The position numbers and the translations under genes are program-made. A stretch of 64,000 nucleotides of DNA from NCBI RefSeq assembly GCF_014655295.1, contig NZ_BNBI01000006.1:424781-488780 (forward strand), given 5' to 3'. Positions 41,318-49,042 of the stretch are shown piece by piece. The stretch is from Streptomyces fumanus (GTDB lineage Bacteria; Actinomycetota; Actinomycetes; Streptomycetales; Streptomycetaceae). Below the pieces are notes generated by a model. It had not been told where the DNA came from and searched no databases. It saw nothing but the letters and a program-made list of their open reading frames with translations. Each line of letters opens with the position of its first letter. Position 1 is the stretch's first letter.

Positions 41318-42619
41318 TCACCGCACCTCGATGAAGCCCTCCGGGTTCCGCGCGGGCCGCGGCCGGGGCTCCTCGGCCGGGTGCCCGACCGCGACCGCCC
41401 CCATCGGGTCCCAGTCGGCGGGCAGCCCCAGCACCTCGCGGACCACGTCCCGGCAGAACATCGTCGAGGACACCCACGCCGATCCCAGCCGCTCCCCGGC
41501 CAGCGCGACGAGCAGGTTCTGCACGCCCGCCCCGGCGGCGACCACGAACATCTCCCGCTCGGCCCCGTCCCGCCGGGCGTCGCCGTACGTGTGCGAGCCG
41601 TCCATGACGAGGCAGGGCACGACCAGGTAGGGCGCGTCGCGCAGTACGTCCCCGCGCCGGACCCGCTTGGCGATCGCCTCCTCGGACCGGCCGTCCCGCC
41701 GCAGATCGGCGATCCAGGCGTCCCGCATCGCGTCCAGCAGCCGGGTCCGCACCTCGGGCGACTCCAGCAGCACGAACCGCCACGGCGTGGTGTGGTGCGG
41801 GGCCGGCGCGGTGACCGCCGCGGCCACCGCCCGGCGGACCGCGCCCGGGTCGACCGGCTCGTCCGTGAACGCCCGTACGGTACGGCGCTGGGTCACCGCC
41901 TGCCGTACCGCCTCGGAGGTGCCGAGGCGGAACATGTCGTCGCGGGCGCCGCGCACCAGGGCGCGGGCGCCCTCGGCGTCGTCCCCGGCGACCACGTGCG
42001 GCAGCCCGCGCACCACGGCGACCGGCAGCCCGGCGGCCTTGCCCTTGACCAGGTCGCCCGCGGCGGCCAGCTCGTCGGCGGTGGCGACGACGGTGGCGCT
42101 GAGTGGATTGCCGTACGCGTCCGTGCCGCCGCGCAGGTCGTCCAGGACGCGGACGCCGGCCGCACCGATCGCCACGTCGGTGAGGCCGGCCCGCCAGGGT
42201 CTGCCGGAGGTGTCGGTGACGATCACGCCGACCCGGACGCCGAGCACGTCGCGCAGCCCGTCCCGGACGGCCCGCGCGGAGGCGTCCGGGTCCTCGGGCA
42301 GGAGCAGCACCGTCCCGGCGGGCGTGTTGGAGGCGTCGACGCCGGCCGCGGCCATGACCAGGCCCTGGCGGTTCTCGACGATGCGCAGCGCGCCGCGCCG
42401 GGCGACCACCCGTACCGTCTCCGCGTCGATCGCGGCCTCCCGGTCGGCGGCCCGGACCACCCGGCCCTCGGCCTTGGACACGATCTTGGAGGTGACGAGG
42501 ACCACGTCCCCGTCGGCCAGCCCCGGCTCGGCGGCGGCGATCAGCTTGGCGAGGTCGTCGCCCCGCTGCACCTCCGGCAGTCCGGGCACCGCCCAGACCC
42601 GGTAACCCTCCCCGCTCAA
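41318..42619 (-). CDS. fbiB: Coenzyme F420 gamma-glutamyl ligase/dehydrogenase FbiB
   Basis: 433 residues, a two-domain fusion. The N-terminal CofE-type domain (1-235) has VVLVTSKIVSKAEGRVV, GLVMAAAGVDASNT and VIVTDTSGRPWRAGLTDVAIGAAGV and adds L-glutamates to F420-0. The C-terminal nitroreductase-fold FMN domain (about 240-433; RTVRAFTDEPVDPGAVRRAV, HHTTPWRF, GAGVQNLLVALAGERLGSAWVSS) matches mycobacterial FbiB, which reduces dehydro-F420. The TTG start at 42619 overlaps the fbiA stop (TTGA), with GGAG five bases upstream. Confidence 0.95.
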   Translation of the reverse strand: MSGEGYRVWAVPGLPEVQRGDDLAKLIAAAEPGLADGDVVLVTSKIVSKAEGRVVRAADREAAIDAETVRVVARRGALRIVENRQGLVMAAAGVDASNTPAGTVLLLPEDPDASARAVRDGLRDVLGVRVGVIVTDTSGRPWRAGLTDVAIGAAGVRVLDDLRGGTDAYGNPLSATVVATADELAAAGDLVKGKAAGLPVAVVRGLPHVVAGDDAEGARALVRGARDDMFRLGTSEAVRQAVTQRRTVRAFTDEPVDPGAVRRAVAAAVTAPAPHHTTPWRFVLLESPEVRTRLLDAMRDAWIADLRRDGRSEEAIAKRVRRGDVLRDAPYLVVPCLVMDGSHTYGDARRDGAEREMFVVAAGAGVQNLLVALAGERLGSAWVSSTMFCRDVVREVLGLPADWDPMGAVAVGHPAEEPRPRPARNPEGFIEVR

Positions 42620-43575
42620 GCGCTCCGCACCTCCTCGGCCAGCGCCAGCGCCTCCCGGGCCATCGTCGCGGCGGCGTCGACGTCGGTCATCATCAGGGGG
42701 ACGGCCTTGCACAGGATGCCGGCCGCCTTCACGCGCGTGACGGCGTCCGCGTCGACGGTGTCGACCAGCCAGCCGTCGAGCAGTCCCGAGCCGTAGTGCT
42801 CGGCGACCGCCGCGGCGGTGGACTCCACGCCGACCGCGGCGAGCACCTTGTCGGCCATCCCGCGCACCGGCGCGTCGCCGACGATGGGGGAGAGACCGAC
42901 CACCGGCACCCCGGCGTCGGCGATCGCCTCGCGGATGCCGGGCACGGCGAGGATGGTGCCGACGGAGACGACCGGGTTGGACGGCGGGAAGAGGATGACG
43001 TCCGCCTCGGCGATGGCCTCCAGGACGCCGGGCGCCGGCTTGGCCTGCTCGGCGCCGACCGGCACCACCGCCTGGGCGGGCACCGAGGCGCGCAGCTTCA
43101 CCCAGTACTCCTGGAAGTGGATCGCCTTGCGCTCGCCGTCGAGCTCCACGGCCACGTGCGTCTCCACGCGGTCGTCGGTCATCGGGATGAGCCGGACCCC
43201 GGGCTGCCAGCGGTCGCAGAGCGCCTCGGTCACCGCGCTCAGCGGATAACCGGCCGCGATCATCTGCGTCCGCACGATGTGCGTGGCGAAGTCCCGGTCG
43301 CCGAGCCCGAACCACTCGGGTCCGGCGCCGTACGCCGCGAGTTCCTCCTTGAGGTGGAAGGTCTCGTCGGCCCGTCCCCAGCCCTGCTCCTCGTTGATGC
43401 CGCCGCCGAGCGTGTACATCACCGTGTCGAGGTCCGGGCAGACCTTCAGCCCGAAGAGGTGGATGTCGTCCCCGGTGTTGCCGATGACCGTGATCTCCGC
43501 GTCCGGCGCGGTCCGCTTCAGACCGCGCAGGAACCGGGCACCACCGATGCCGCCTGCCAGAACCACAATGCGCAT
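42616..43575 (-). CDS. fbiA: 2-phospho-L-lactate (phosphoenolpyruvyl) transferase FbiA/CofD
   Basis: 319 residues. MRIVVLAGGIGGARFLRGL and VIGNTGDDIHLFGLKVCPDLDTVMYTL are diagnostic of CofD/FbiA. The protein transfers the phospholactyl or phosphoenolpyruvyl moiety to the riboflavin-derived Fo to give (dehydro-)F420-0. LFPPSNPVVSVGTILAVPGIREAI and VVGLSPIVGDAPVRGMADK complete the active site. It is translationally coupled to fbiB, the next enzyme. The ATG at 43575 is unambiguous. Confidence 0.96.
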   Translation of the reverse strand: MRIVVLAGGIGGARFLRGLKRTAPDAEITVIGNTGDDIHLFGLKVCPDLDTVMYTLGGGINEEQGWGRADETFHLKEELAAYGAGPEWFGLGDRDFATHIVRTQMIAAGYPLSAVTEALCDRWQPGVRLIPMTDDRVETHVAVELDGERKAIHFQEYWVKLRASVPAQAVVPVGAEQAKPAPGVLEAIAEADVILFPPSNPVVSVGTILAVPGIREAIADAGVPVVGLSPIVGDAPVRGMADKVLAAVGVESTAAAVAEHYGSGLLDGWLVDTVDADAVTRVKAAGILCKAVPLMMTDVDAAATMAREALALAEEVRSA

Positions 43576-43605
43576 GGCCCCAGTCTTGCAGGCGGGTACG
43601 ACAGC

Positions 43606-43680
43606 GCGTCAGCCAGTCGCCGATGCGTGAGCCGGATGTCGACGCGTCAGCCGCGTCGGCGGTTGCCGGTGCGTCAGCCG
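43606..43680. repeat. Short degenerate repeats carrying copies of the cysteine dioxygenase stop region
   Basis: GCGTCAGCC occurs near 43607, 43645 and 43671, with GCGTGAGCCGG near 43624. The last copy contains the TCA (stop on the minus strand) that ends the dioxygenase gene, so the earlier copies look like decayed duplications of its 3' end. Confidence 0.55.
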
Positions 43681-44165
43681 GCCGGCACGGCCGTGCACCG
43701 GGCGGCGGTGTGCATCGGCATCTCGGTGAGGCCCGGGTAGTACACGTGCAGGCTGACCGCCGGCTCCAGCGTCTCGTTGACCACCTCGTGCACATAGCCC
43801 GGGGCGAACACCCGCTGGGAACCGGGCCCCCACGCGCGCGTGCCGCGTGCCGTGCGCTCGGTGAGGGTGCCGTCCAGGACGGTCAGCACCCCGGAGGACG
43901 GGCCGTGGTCGTGGCGCCCGCTGCCCTGGCCGGGCACCCAGGACAGCAGCCACACCTCGTAGCCGGGTCCGGTGCGCAGCCTGTGGTACCAGCGCGAGAC
44001 GGCGTCGTAGCGGACGAGGGGCTCCCAGTGCGGCCGGTCGGCGGCGATGGAGCGGGCCAGTCCGGCGAACTCGGCGACGGTGGCCGGGTGCTCGCGCGGT
44101 GGCTGGAGGAGGTGCGGGACTTCGAGGATGTCGCCGGCGATCTGCAGGTCGCTGTCGCTGTTCAT
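43674..44165 (-). CDS. Cysteine dioxygenase (type I family)
   Basis: 163 residues, cupin fold. The first cupin motif WVPGQGSGRHDHGPSSGVLTVLDGTL supplies two His ligands of the mononuclear iron. The second motif APGYVHEVVNETLEPAVSLHVYYPGL supplies the third His and a conserved Tyr. It oxidises cysteine to cysteine sulfinate. The ribosome site is weak (GAGGA about 13 bases before the ATG), and a 670-base spacer with Cys-containing small ORFs lies upstream, suggesting regulation through the leader. Confidence 0.9.
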   Translation of the reverse strand: MNSDSDLQIAGDILEVPHLLQPPREHPATVAEFAGLARSIAADRPHWEPLVRYDAVSRWYHRLRTGPGYEVWLLSWVPGQGSGRHDHGPSSGVLTVLDGTLTERTARGTRAWGPGSQRVFAPGYVHEVVNETLEPAVSLHVYYPGLTEMPMHTAARCTAVPAG

Positions 44166-44302
44166 GGGGTGCGGTGGTTCCTCGGCGGAAGAGTGCGGGA
44201 GGACGGCGGCGCCCTGGTGGGGCGGGAGGAGGAAGCTGCCGGGTCGGGTGGACCCGGGGGAGGGCCGGAGCGGGCGTGGCTCAACAGCCGGAACAGCGAC
44301 AG

Positions 44303-44395
44303 CTACAGCGAGCGCGGGCAGCACCGTGGGACCCGGCGGTGCGGGTCGAGGTGGATGCCGAGTTCGCGAGCATGCCCACAAGGACAGCGGTTCAC
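44303..44395 (-). CDS. Candidate cysteine-rich leader peptide (30 aa) upstream of cysteine dioxygenase
   Basis: The frame starts at GTG (44395-44393) and stops at TAG (44303). It contains CPC near its start (TGT-CCT-TGT) and CC near its end (TGC-TGC). The GTG overlaps the stop of a preceding 13-codon ORF in a GTGA arrangement, so it could be translationally coupled. It ends 137 bases before the dioxygenase ATG. A separate 30-codon ATG frame (44373-44281) over the same DNA has four TGT codons among its last eight. Either frame could sense Cys-tRNA. Translation is unproven. Confidence 0.4.
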   Translation of the reverse strand: MNRCPCGHARELGIHLDPHRRVPRCCPRSL

Positions 44396-44433
44396 ACCTG
44401 CACTGTCAACTCGACGCCCGAAATGTGGGACAT
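44392..44433 (-). CDS. Candidate 13-codon leader ORF with strong ribosome site
   Basis: The ATG at 44433 is preceded by GAAGAGGTGAAAC, the best Shine-Dalgarno sequence in the whole dioxygenase leader. The product is MSHISGVELTVQV. Its TGA overlaps the GTG of the Cys-rich ORF that follows. It has no Cys of its own and so may act as the entry point that couples ribosomes into the second peptide. Confidence 0.4.
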   Translation of the reverse strand: MSHISGVELTVQV

Positions 44434-44737
44434 GTTTCACCTCTTCCGGTTCTTCGCTTAGATGAAAGGTTTGCTCAGTGGGGTTCCGGGACACATGCGG
44501 CACAAGCCGGGCGCACGACCACCGTTGCGATCCCGTGATCCGAATGTGATCAGGGCCGCTTCGGCGGGCGTGCCGGAACGAGATCGAACCTCGCGGCGTC
44601 CTTTTCCGTACAGCCTCTGTGCGGTTCGTGACCCCGCGCGGGCCTCTTCGGTGTGTCAAGGTTTAGGACGATTTGAACACTTTCCGCTTGGCCTTGGTTC
44701 CGCAGAGTGAATAAGGGGCCCAATAGCAGATCTCGGC

Positions 44738-44767
44738 TTGACTCGCCCGGAGCAGCACACTTGTAAT
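44738..44767 (+). promoter_or_regulatory. Candidate whiB promoter
   Basis: TTGACT (44738-44743), 18 bases, TGTAAT (44762-44767), about 70 bases before the whiB ATG. The wider region 44166-44839 is the shared upstream of whiB and the divergent dioxygenase gene. Its AT content is higher than average, as expected for regulated promoters. Streptomyces whiB is known to have more than one promoter; the second is not identified here. Confidence 0.5.
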
Positions 44768-44839
44768 TTCACTCGTGTCGTTCAGCCGGGATCGGTAACG
44801 GCTACATCACGGGGACGCGAAGACAGACGAGGGGCGCAC

Positions 44840-45103
44840 ATGACCGAGACGGTGCAGCAACTGCTGGTCGACGACGCGGACGAGGAACTCGGCTGGCAGG
44901 AGCGCGCACTGTGCGCCCAGACCGACCCCGAGTCCTTCTTCCCCGAGAAGGGCGGTTCCACCCGGGAGGCCAAGAAGGTCTGCCTCGCCTGCGAGGTCCG
45001 CTCCGAGTGCCTCGAATACGCCCTCGCCAACGACGAGCGCTTCGGCATCTGGGGCGGCCTGTCCGAGCGGGAGCGCCGCCGCCTGAAGAAGGCCGCCGTC
45101 TGA
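44840..45103 (+). CDS. whiB: Sporulation regulator WhiB
   Basis: 87 residues, the exact length known for WhiB. The four cluster-binding cysteines are in place (Cys near 24, then VCLACEVRSEC, pattern C-x(29)-C-x2-C-x5-C), followed by the turn GIWGGLSERERRRLKK and a basic tail. The protein binds a [4Fe-4S] cluster and works with WhiA to trigger sporulation septation in Streptomyces. GAGGGG precedes the ATG. The gene lies beside fbiA and manB as whiB2 does in mycobacteria, supporting orthology rather than another Wbl. Confidence 0.96.
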   Translation: MTETVQQLLVDDADEELGWQERALCAQTDPESFFPEKGGSTREAKKVCLACEVRSECLEYALANDERFGIWGGLSERERRRLKKAAV

Positions 45104-45104
45104 C

Positions 45105-45122
45105 GGGGCGCCGCAGCGCCCC
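45105..45122 (+). terminator. Hairpin terminator of whiB
   Basis: A 7-bp stem GGGGCGC/GCGCCCC with a CGCA loop starting two bases after the whiB stop codon. Confidence 0.65.
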
Positions 45123-45355
45123 AGGCGCCGGCCGCGTCCGCGCGTACCCGGCGGCCGCATCCGTACATCCGTACGGGCAAGGGGTCACGAAGACACGGGC
45201 AAAGGGTCATGAACGGCCCGTCGCGGGTGGGTTGTCCACAGGCGGCGGGCCGCATCTGTGCCCAGCCGATAGTGTGGTCGCTCGTCCGAGACGCCCCGCC
45301 GACCGCACCGGCACCGGCGTCCACCGCAGTCCACCGAACCGGGGCCCGTACCTCG

Positions 45356-48300
45356 ATGTCCGTGCACAGCCACCCGGCAGCCCATCACGACAGCGCTGTC
45401 GCACCAGAGTTCCCGCGTCATGTGGTGACCGCGGTCCTCGTCTCCCACGACGGCGCCCGCTGGCTCCCCGACGCGCTCGCCGGACTCCTCGGCCAGGAAC
45501 GCCCCGTGCAGTACGCCGTCGCCGCCGACACCGGCAGCGCCGACGACTCCGCCCGACTGGTCACCGAGGCCCTCGGCGACGACCGGGTGCTGCACCTCGC
45601 CCGGCGCACCGGCTTCGGCCAGGCCGTCGAGGAGGCCGCCCGCACCGCGCCCGTCCTCACCCCCGACGACCTGCCGTACCTGAAGCGGCCCAGCGGCTGG
45701 GACCCCGTCACGCGCACCTGGCGCGACGACGCCTACGACCTGCCCGACCTGCCGCACGGCGAACCCGTGCACTGGCTGTGGCTGCTGCACGACGACTGCG
45801 CCCCCGAGCCCGACGCCCTCGCCCAGTTGCTGCGGGTCGTCGACACCGAGTACGGACTCGGCCGCGAGGACGTCGCCGTCGTCGGCCCCAAGCTCCGCGG
45901 CTGGTACGACCGCCGGCAACTGCTGGAGGTCGGCGTCTCCATCGCCCACTCCGGCCGCCGCTGGACCGGCCTGGACCGCCGCGAGCAGGACCAGGGCCAG
46001 CACGACCACGTCCGCTCCGTACTGGCGGTCTCCACCGCCGGCATGCTGGTCCGCCGCGACGTCTTCGAGCGGCTCGGCGGCTTCGACCGCCGCCTGCCCC
46101 TGATGCGCGACGACATCGACCTGTGCTGGCGCGCCCACGCGGCCGGCCACCGCGTCCTGGTCGCCCCCGAGGCCGTCGTCCGGCACGCCGAGGCCGCCTC
46201 GCGCGAGCGCCGCACCGTCGACTGCGCCGGCCGCACCACCGCCTCCCCGCACCGCGTCGACAAGGCCGGCGCCGTGCACACCCTGCTCGTCAACACCCGC
46301 ACCGCCGCGCTGCCCTGGGTGCTGTTCCGCATCCTGCTCGGCACCGTGCTGCGCACCTTCGCCTACCTCGTCGGCAAGGTCCCCGGACAGGCCCTCGACG
46401 AGATCCGCGGCCTGCTCGGCGTGGTGCTGCGCCCCGAGAAGATCCTCGCCGGACGGCGCGTCAGAGGCCGTCCCCAGATCGACAAGGCCGAACTGCGCGC
46501 CCTGTTCCCGCCGCCCGGCGCCACCCTGCGCGCCACCGTCGAGCAGGCCGCGGGCAGCCTGCTGGGCGGCTCCGACGCGGAGACGGCCGCGGGCGCCGGC
46601 CGGCACGGCGGCGCCGTAGAGTCCGGCCCCGGCGGCGACGACGCCGAGTTCCTGGAGGTCGAGCAGTTCGCCCGCCTCAAGCGCGTCGCCCGCAAGCCCG
46701 GCCCGGTGCTCTTCCTGGTGCTGCTGCTCGTCTCGCTGACCGCCTGCCGCGCCCTGTTCGGCGGCGGCGTCCTGTCCGGCGGCGCGCTGCTGCCCGCCCC
46801 GGACGGCGCCGGCGCGCTGTGGTCGCGGTACACGGACGCCTGGCACACGGTCGGCGCCGGCGGCACCGGCTCCGCCCCGCCCTACCTGGCGATCGTCGCC
46901 GTGCTCGCCTCGGTGCTGCTCGGCTCGGCCGGCCTCGCCGTCACCGTCCTGCTGGTCGGCTCCGTACCGCTGGCCGGCCTCACCGCGTACTTCGCCTCCC
47001 GGCCGCTGGTCCCGTCCCGGCTGCTGCGCGCCTGGGCGGCCGTCGCCTACGCCTTCCTGCCCGCCGTGACCGGCGCCCTGGCCGGCGGCCGGATCGGCAC
47101 CGCCGTCCTCGCCGTCCTGCTGCCGCTGCTCGCCCGCGCGGGCGCCGCCGCGGCCGGCCTGACCCAGCCGTCCGGCGCCCGCGGCAGTTGGCGGGCCACC
47201 TGGGCGTACGCCCTGCTGCTGACCGTCGCCACCGCCTTCACGCCGGTGGTCTGGCCGCTCGCGCTGCTCCTCGGCCTCGGCGTGCTGGCCCTGCGGCGCC
47301 GCGACCTCGCCGCCTACGGCCCGCGTTTCCTGGCCCAGCTCGGCACCCCGATGCTGCTGCTCGCCCCCTGGTCGCTGACGCTCCTGCCGTCCGGCTTCTT
47401 CCAGGAGGCCGGCCTGGAGTACGGCGCCTCCGCCGCCTCCGCCCTCGATCTGCTCGGCATCAGCCCCGGCGGCCCCGGCGCGGCCGGCGGCCTGCTGCTC
47501 ATCGGCCTCGTCCTGGCCGCGCTCGCCGCCCTGCTGCGCTCCGAGCGTCAGTTGGGAATCCGGACGGCCTGGACGGTCGCCCTGCTGGGCCTCGTCCTCG
47601 CCGTGCTCTCCAACGGCTCCGCCTGGGCCGGCCCCGCCACCCTCGTCTACGGCATCGCCCTGCTGGCCGCCGCCGCGCTCGGCGCCGACGGGGCACGCGC
47701 GCGCGTGGCCGAGCAGAGCTTCGGCTGGCGCCAGCCGGTCGCCGCGCTGATCGCCCTCGCCGCCGCCGTCGGGCCGCTGGTGGCCGCCGTGAGCTGGATG
47801 ATCGGCGGCGCCGACGGCCCGCTGGAGCGGCGCGCGTCCGTGCAGGTGCCCGCGTTCGTCGCCGAGGAGAGCGGCGGCCGCGACCAGGCCCGCACCCTCG
47901 TCCTCGACTCCGACTCCGCCGCCCACGTCCGCTACCTGCTGGTCCGCGGCTCCGGCGTCCGGCTCGGCGACGCGGAGGCGGCCGCCGCCGACGGTGTGAA
48001 CACCAGGCTGGAGAAGGTCGTCGCCAACCTCGTCGCCGGGTCCGGCGCCGACCAGGCCGACCAGCTCGGCGGCTTCGCCGTGCGCTACGTCCTGGTGCAC
48101 CCGGGCGCCCCCCGGGAGATCACCCGGGTCCTGGACGCCACCCCCGGCCTGAGCCGGCTCAGCCAGCAGGACGGCAGCGGCCTGTGGCGCGTCGACCGGG
48201 AGGTCGCCCGCGCGAGCATTGTCGCCGGGCCGGGCGAGCCCCAGCCGGTCGCCGCCGGACCCGTCGAGATCCACACCACCGTCCCGGCCGGCCGCGACGG

Positions 48301-49042
48301 CCGGGTGCTGCGCCTCGCCGACACCGCCGACCCGGGCTGGACCGCCACCCTGGACGGCAAGCCGCTCACCCGCACCACGGTCGACGGCTGGGCCCAGGGC
48401 TTCGAACTGCCCGCCGCCGGCGGACGGCTCGACGTCACCTACGACGAGCCGTTCACCCACACCGCCTGGCTGTGGGCCCAGGGCCTGCTCGCCGTCGTCC
48501 TCGTCGTCCTCGCCCTGCCCGGCCGCCGCCGCGACGTCGACGACGACCTCCCCGAGGAGCCCGCCGCCCCGGCCGAACCCGCCGCCGGCGAGGGCCGCCG
48601 GGCCCGCCGCCTGCGCGCCCAGGCCGAGGCCGAGGCCGAAACCCCCGAACCCGGCGCGGAGTTCCCGCCCGCGCCGCCCGAGGAGACGCCGGTCGTCCTC
48701 CCGCGCCAGCAGTCCTACGACGACTGGGCACCGGCGGCGCACCGCCCGGACGGTTACGACCCCTACGGCGACCCGCAGCAGCAGTACGCGCCGACCGGCG
48801 GCCCCGGCCCGCAGGCGTACCCGGACGACCCGTACCAGGGCGGCCAGTACGACCCGTACGCCTACGACCCCCAGGGCCAGACCGGTACCCAGGCGTACGA
48901 CCAGGGCTACGGCCAGGCGTACGGGAACGGCTACGACCAGGCGTACGGCCAGGGGACCTACGAGGGCGCCTACGGCACCCCGTACGACCCGGACCACCCC
49001 CACGGCACCGGCAGTGAGCGTCCCGACGGGAGCCAGCAGTGA
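45356..49042 (+). CDS. Large membrane glycosyltransferase (GT2 domain plus polytopic region)
   Basis: About 1228 residues. The N-terminal GT2 domain begins RHVVTAVLVSHDGARWLPDAL; LLHDDCAPEPDAL is the nucleotide-sugar motif and LMRDDIDLCWRAHAAGHRVLV the acceptor motif. A membrane region of roughly 12 helices occupies about 470-830, followed by an extracytoplasmic domain (about 840-1040), a last helix, and a cytoplasmic tail rich in Tyr/Gly/Gln (YGQAYGNGYDQAYG). The start at 45356 is favoured; an in-frame ATG at 45209 precedes a probable TAGTGT -10. It overlaps the next gene by four bases (GTGA). It is probably an arabinan/mannan-like surface glycan enzyme; the product is unknown. Confidence 0.88.
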   Translation: MSVHSHPAAHHDSAVAPEFPRHVVTAVLVSHDGARWLPDALAGLLGQERPVQYAVAADTGSADDSARLVTEALGDDRVLHLARRTGFGQAVEEAARTAPVLTPDDLPYLKRPSGWDPVTRTWRDDAYDLPDLPHGEPVHWLWLLHDDCAPEPDALAQLLRVVDTEYGLGREDVAVVGPKLRGWYDRRQLLEVGVSIAHSGRRWTGLDRREQDQGQHDHVRSVLAVSTAGMLVRRDVFERLGGFDRRLPLMRDDIDLCWRAHAAGHRVLVAPEAVVRHAEAASRERRTVDCAGRTTASPHRVDKAGAVHTLLVNTRTAALPWVLFRILLGTVLRTFAYLVGKVPGQALDEIRGLLGVVLRPEKILAGRRVRGRPQIDKAELRALFPPPGATLRATVEQAAGSLLGGSDAETAAGAGRHGGAVESGPGGDDAEFLEVEQFARLKRVARKPGPVLFLVLLLVSLTACRALFGGGVLSGGALLPAPDGAGALWSRYTDAWHTVGAGGTGSAPPYLAIVAVLASVLLGSAGLAVTVLLVGSVPLAGLTAYFASRPLVPSRLLRAWAAVAYAFLPAVTGALAGGRIGTAVLAVLLPLLARAGAAAAGLTQPSGARGSWRATWAYALLLTVATAFTPVVWPLALLLGLGVLALRRRDLAAYGPRFLAQLGTPMLLLAPWSLTLLPSGFFQEAGLEYGASAASALDLLGISPGGPGAAGGLLLIGLVLAALAALLRSERQLGIRTAWTVALLGLVLAVLSNGSAWAGPATLVYGIALLAAAALGADGARARVAEQSFGWRQPVAALIALAAAVGPLVAAVSWMIGGADGPLERRASVQVPAFVAEESGGRDQARTLVLDSDSAAHVRYLLVRGSGVRLGDAEAAAADGVNTRLEKVVANLVAGSGADQADQLGGFAVRYVLVHPGAPREITRVLDATPGLSRLSQQDGSGLWRVDREVARASIVAGPGEPQPVAAGPVEIHTTVPAGRDGRVLRLADTADPGWTATLDGKPLTRTTVDGWAQGFELPAAGGRLDVTYDEPFTHTAWLWAQGLLAVVLVVLALPGRRRDVDDDLPEEPAAPAEPAAGEGRRARRLRAQAEAEAETPEPGAEFPPAPPEETPVVLPRQQSYDDWAPAAHRPDGYDPYGDPQQQYAPTGGPGPQAYPDDPYQGGQYDPYAYDPQGQTGTQAYDQGYGQAYGNGYDQAYGQGTYEGAYGTPYDPDHPHGTGSERPDGSQQ

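Noticed and set aside
44460..44839. An additional protein-coding gene between cysteine dioxygenase and whiB
   Set aside because: Open frames here lack third-position GC bias and conserved features; the region looks regulatory.
45185..49003. A 1272-residue open frame on the minus strand opposite the giant glycosyltransferase
   Set aside because: Gly/Val/Ala/Gln-dominated shadow translation without any domain; the plus strand carries clear GT2 motifs and membrane helices.
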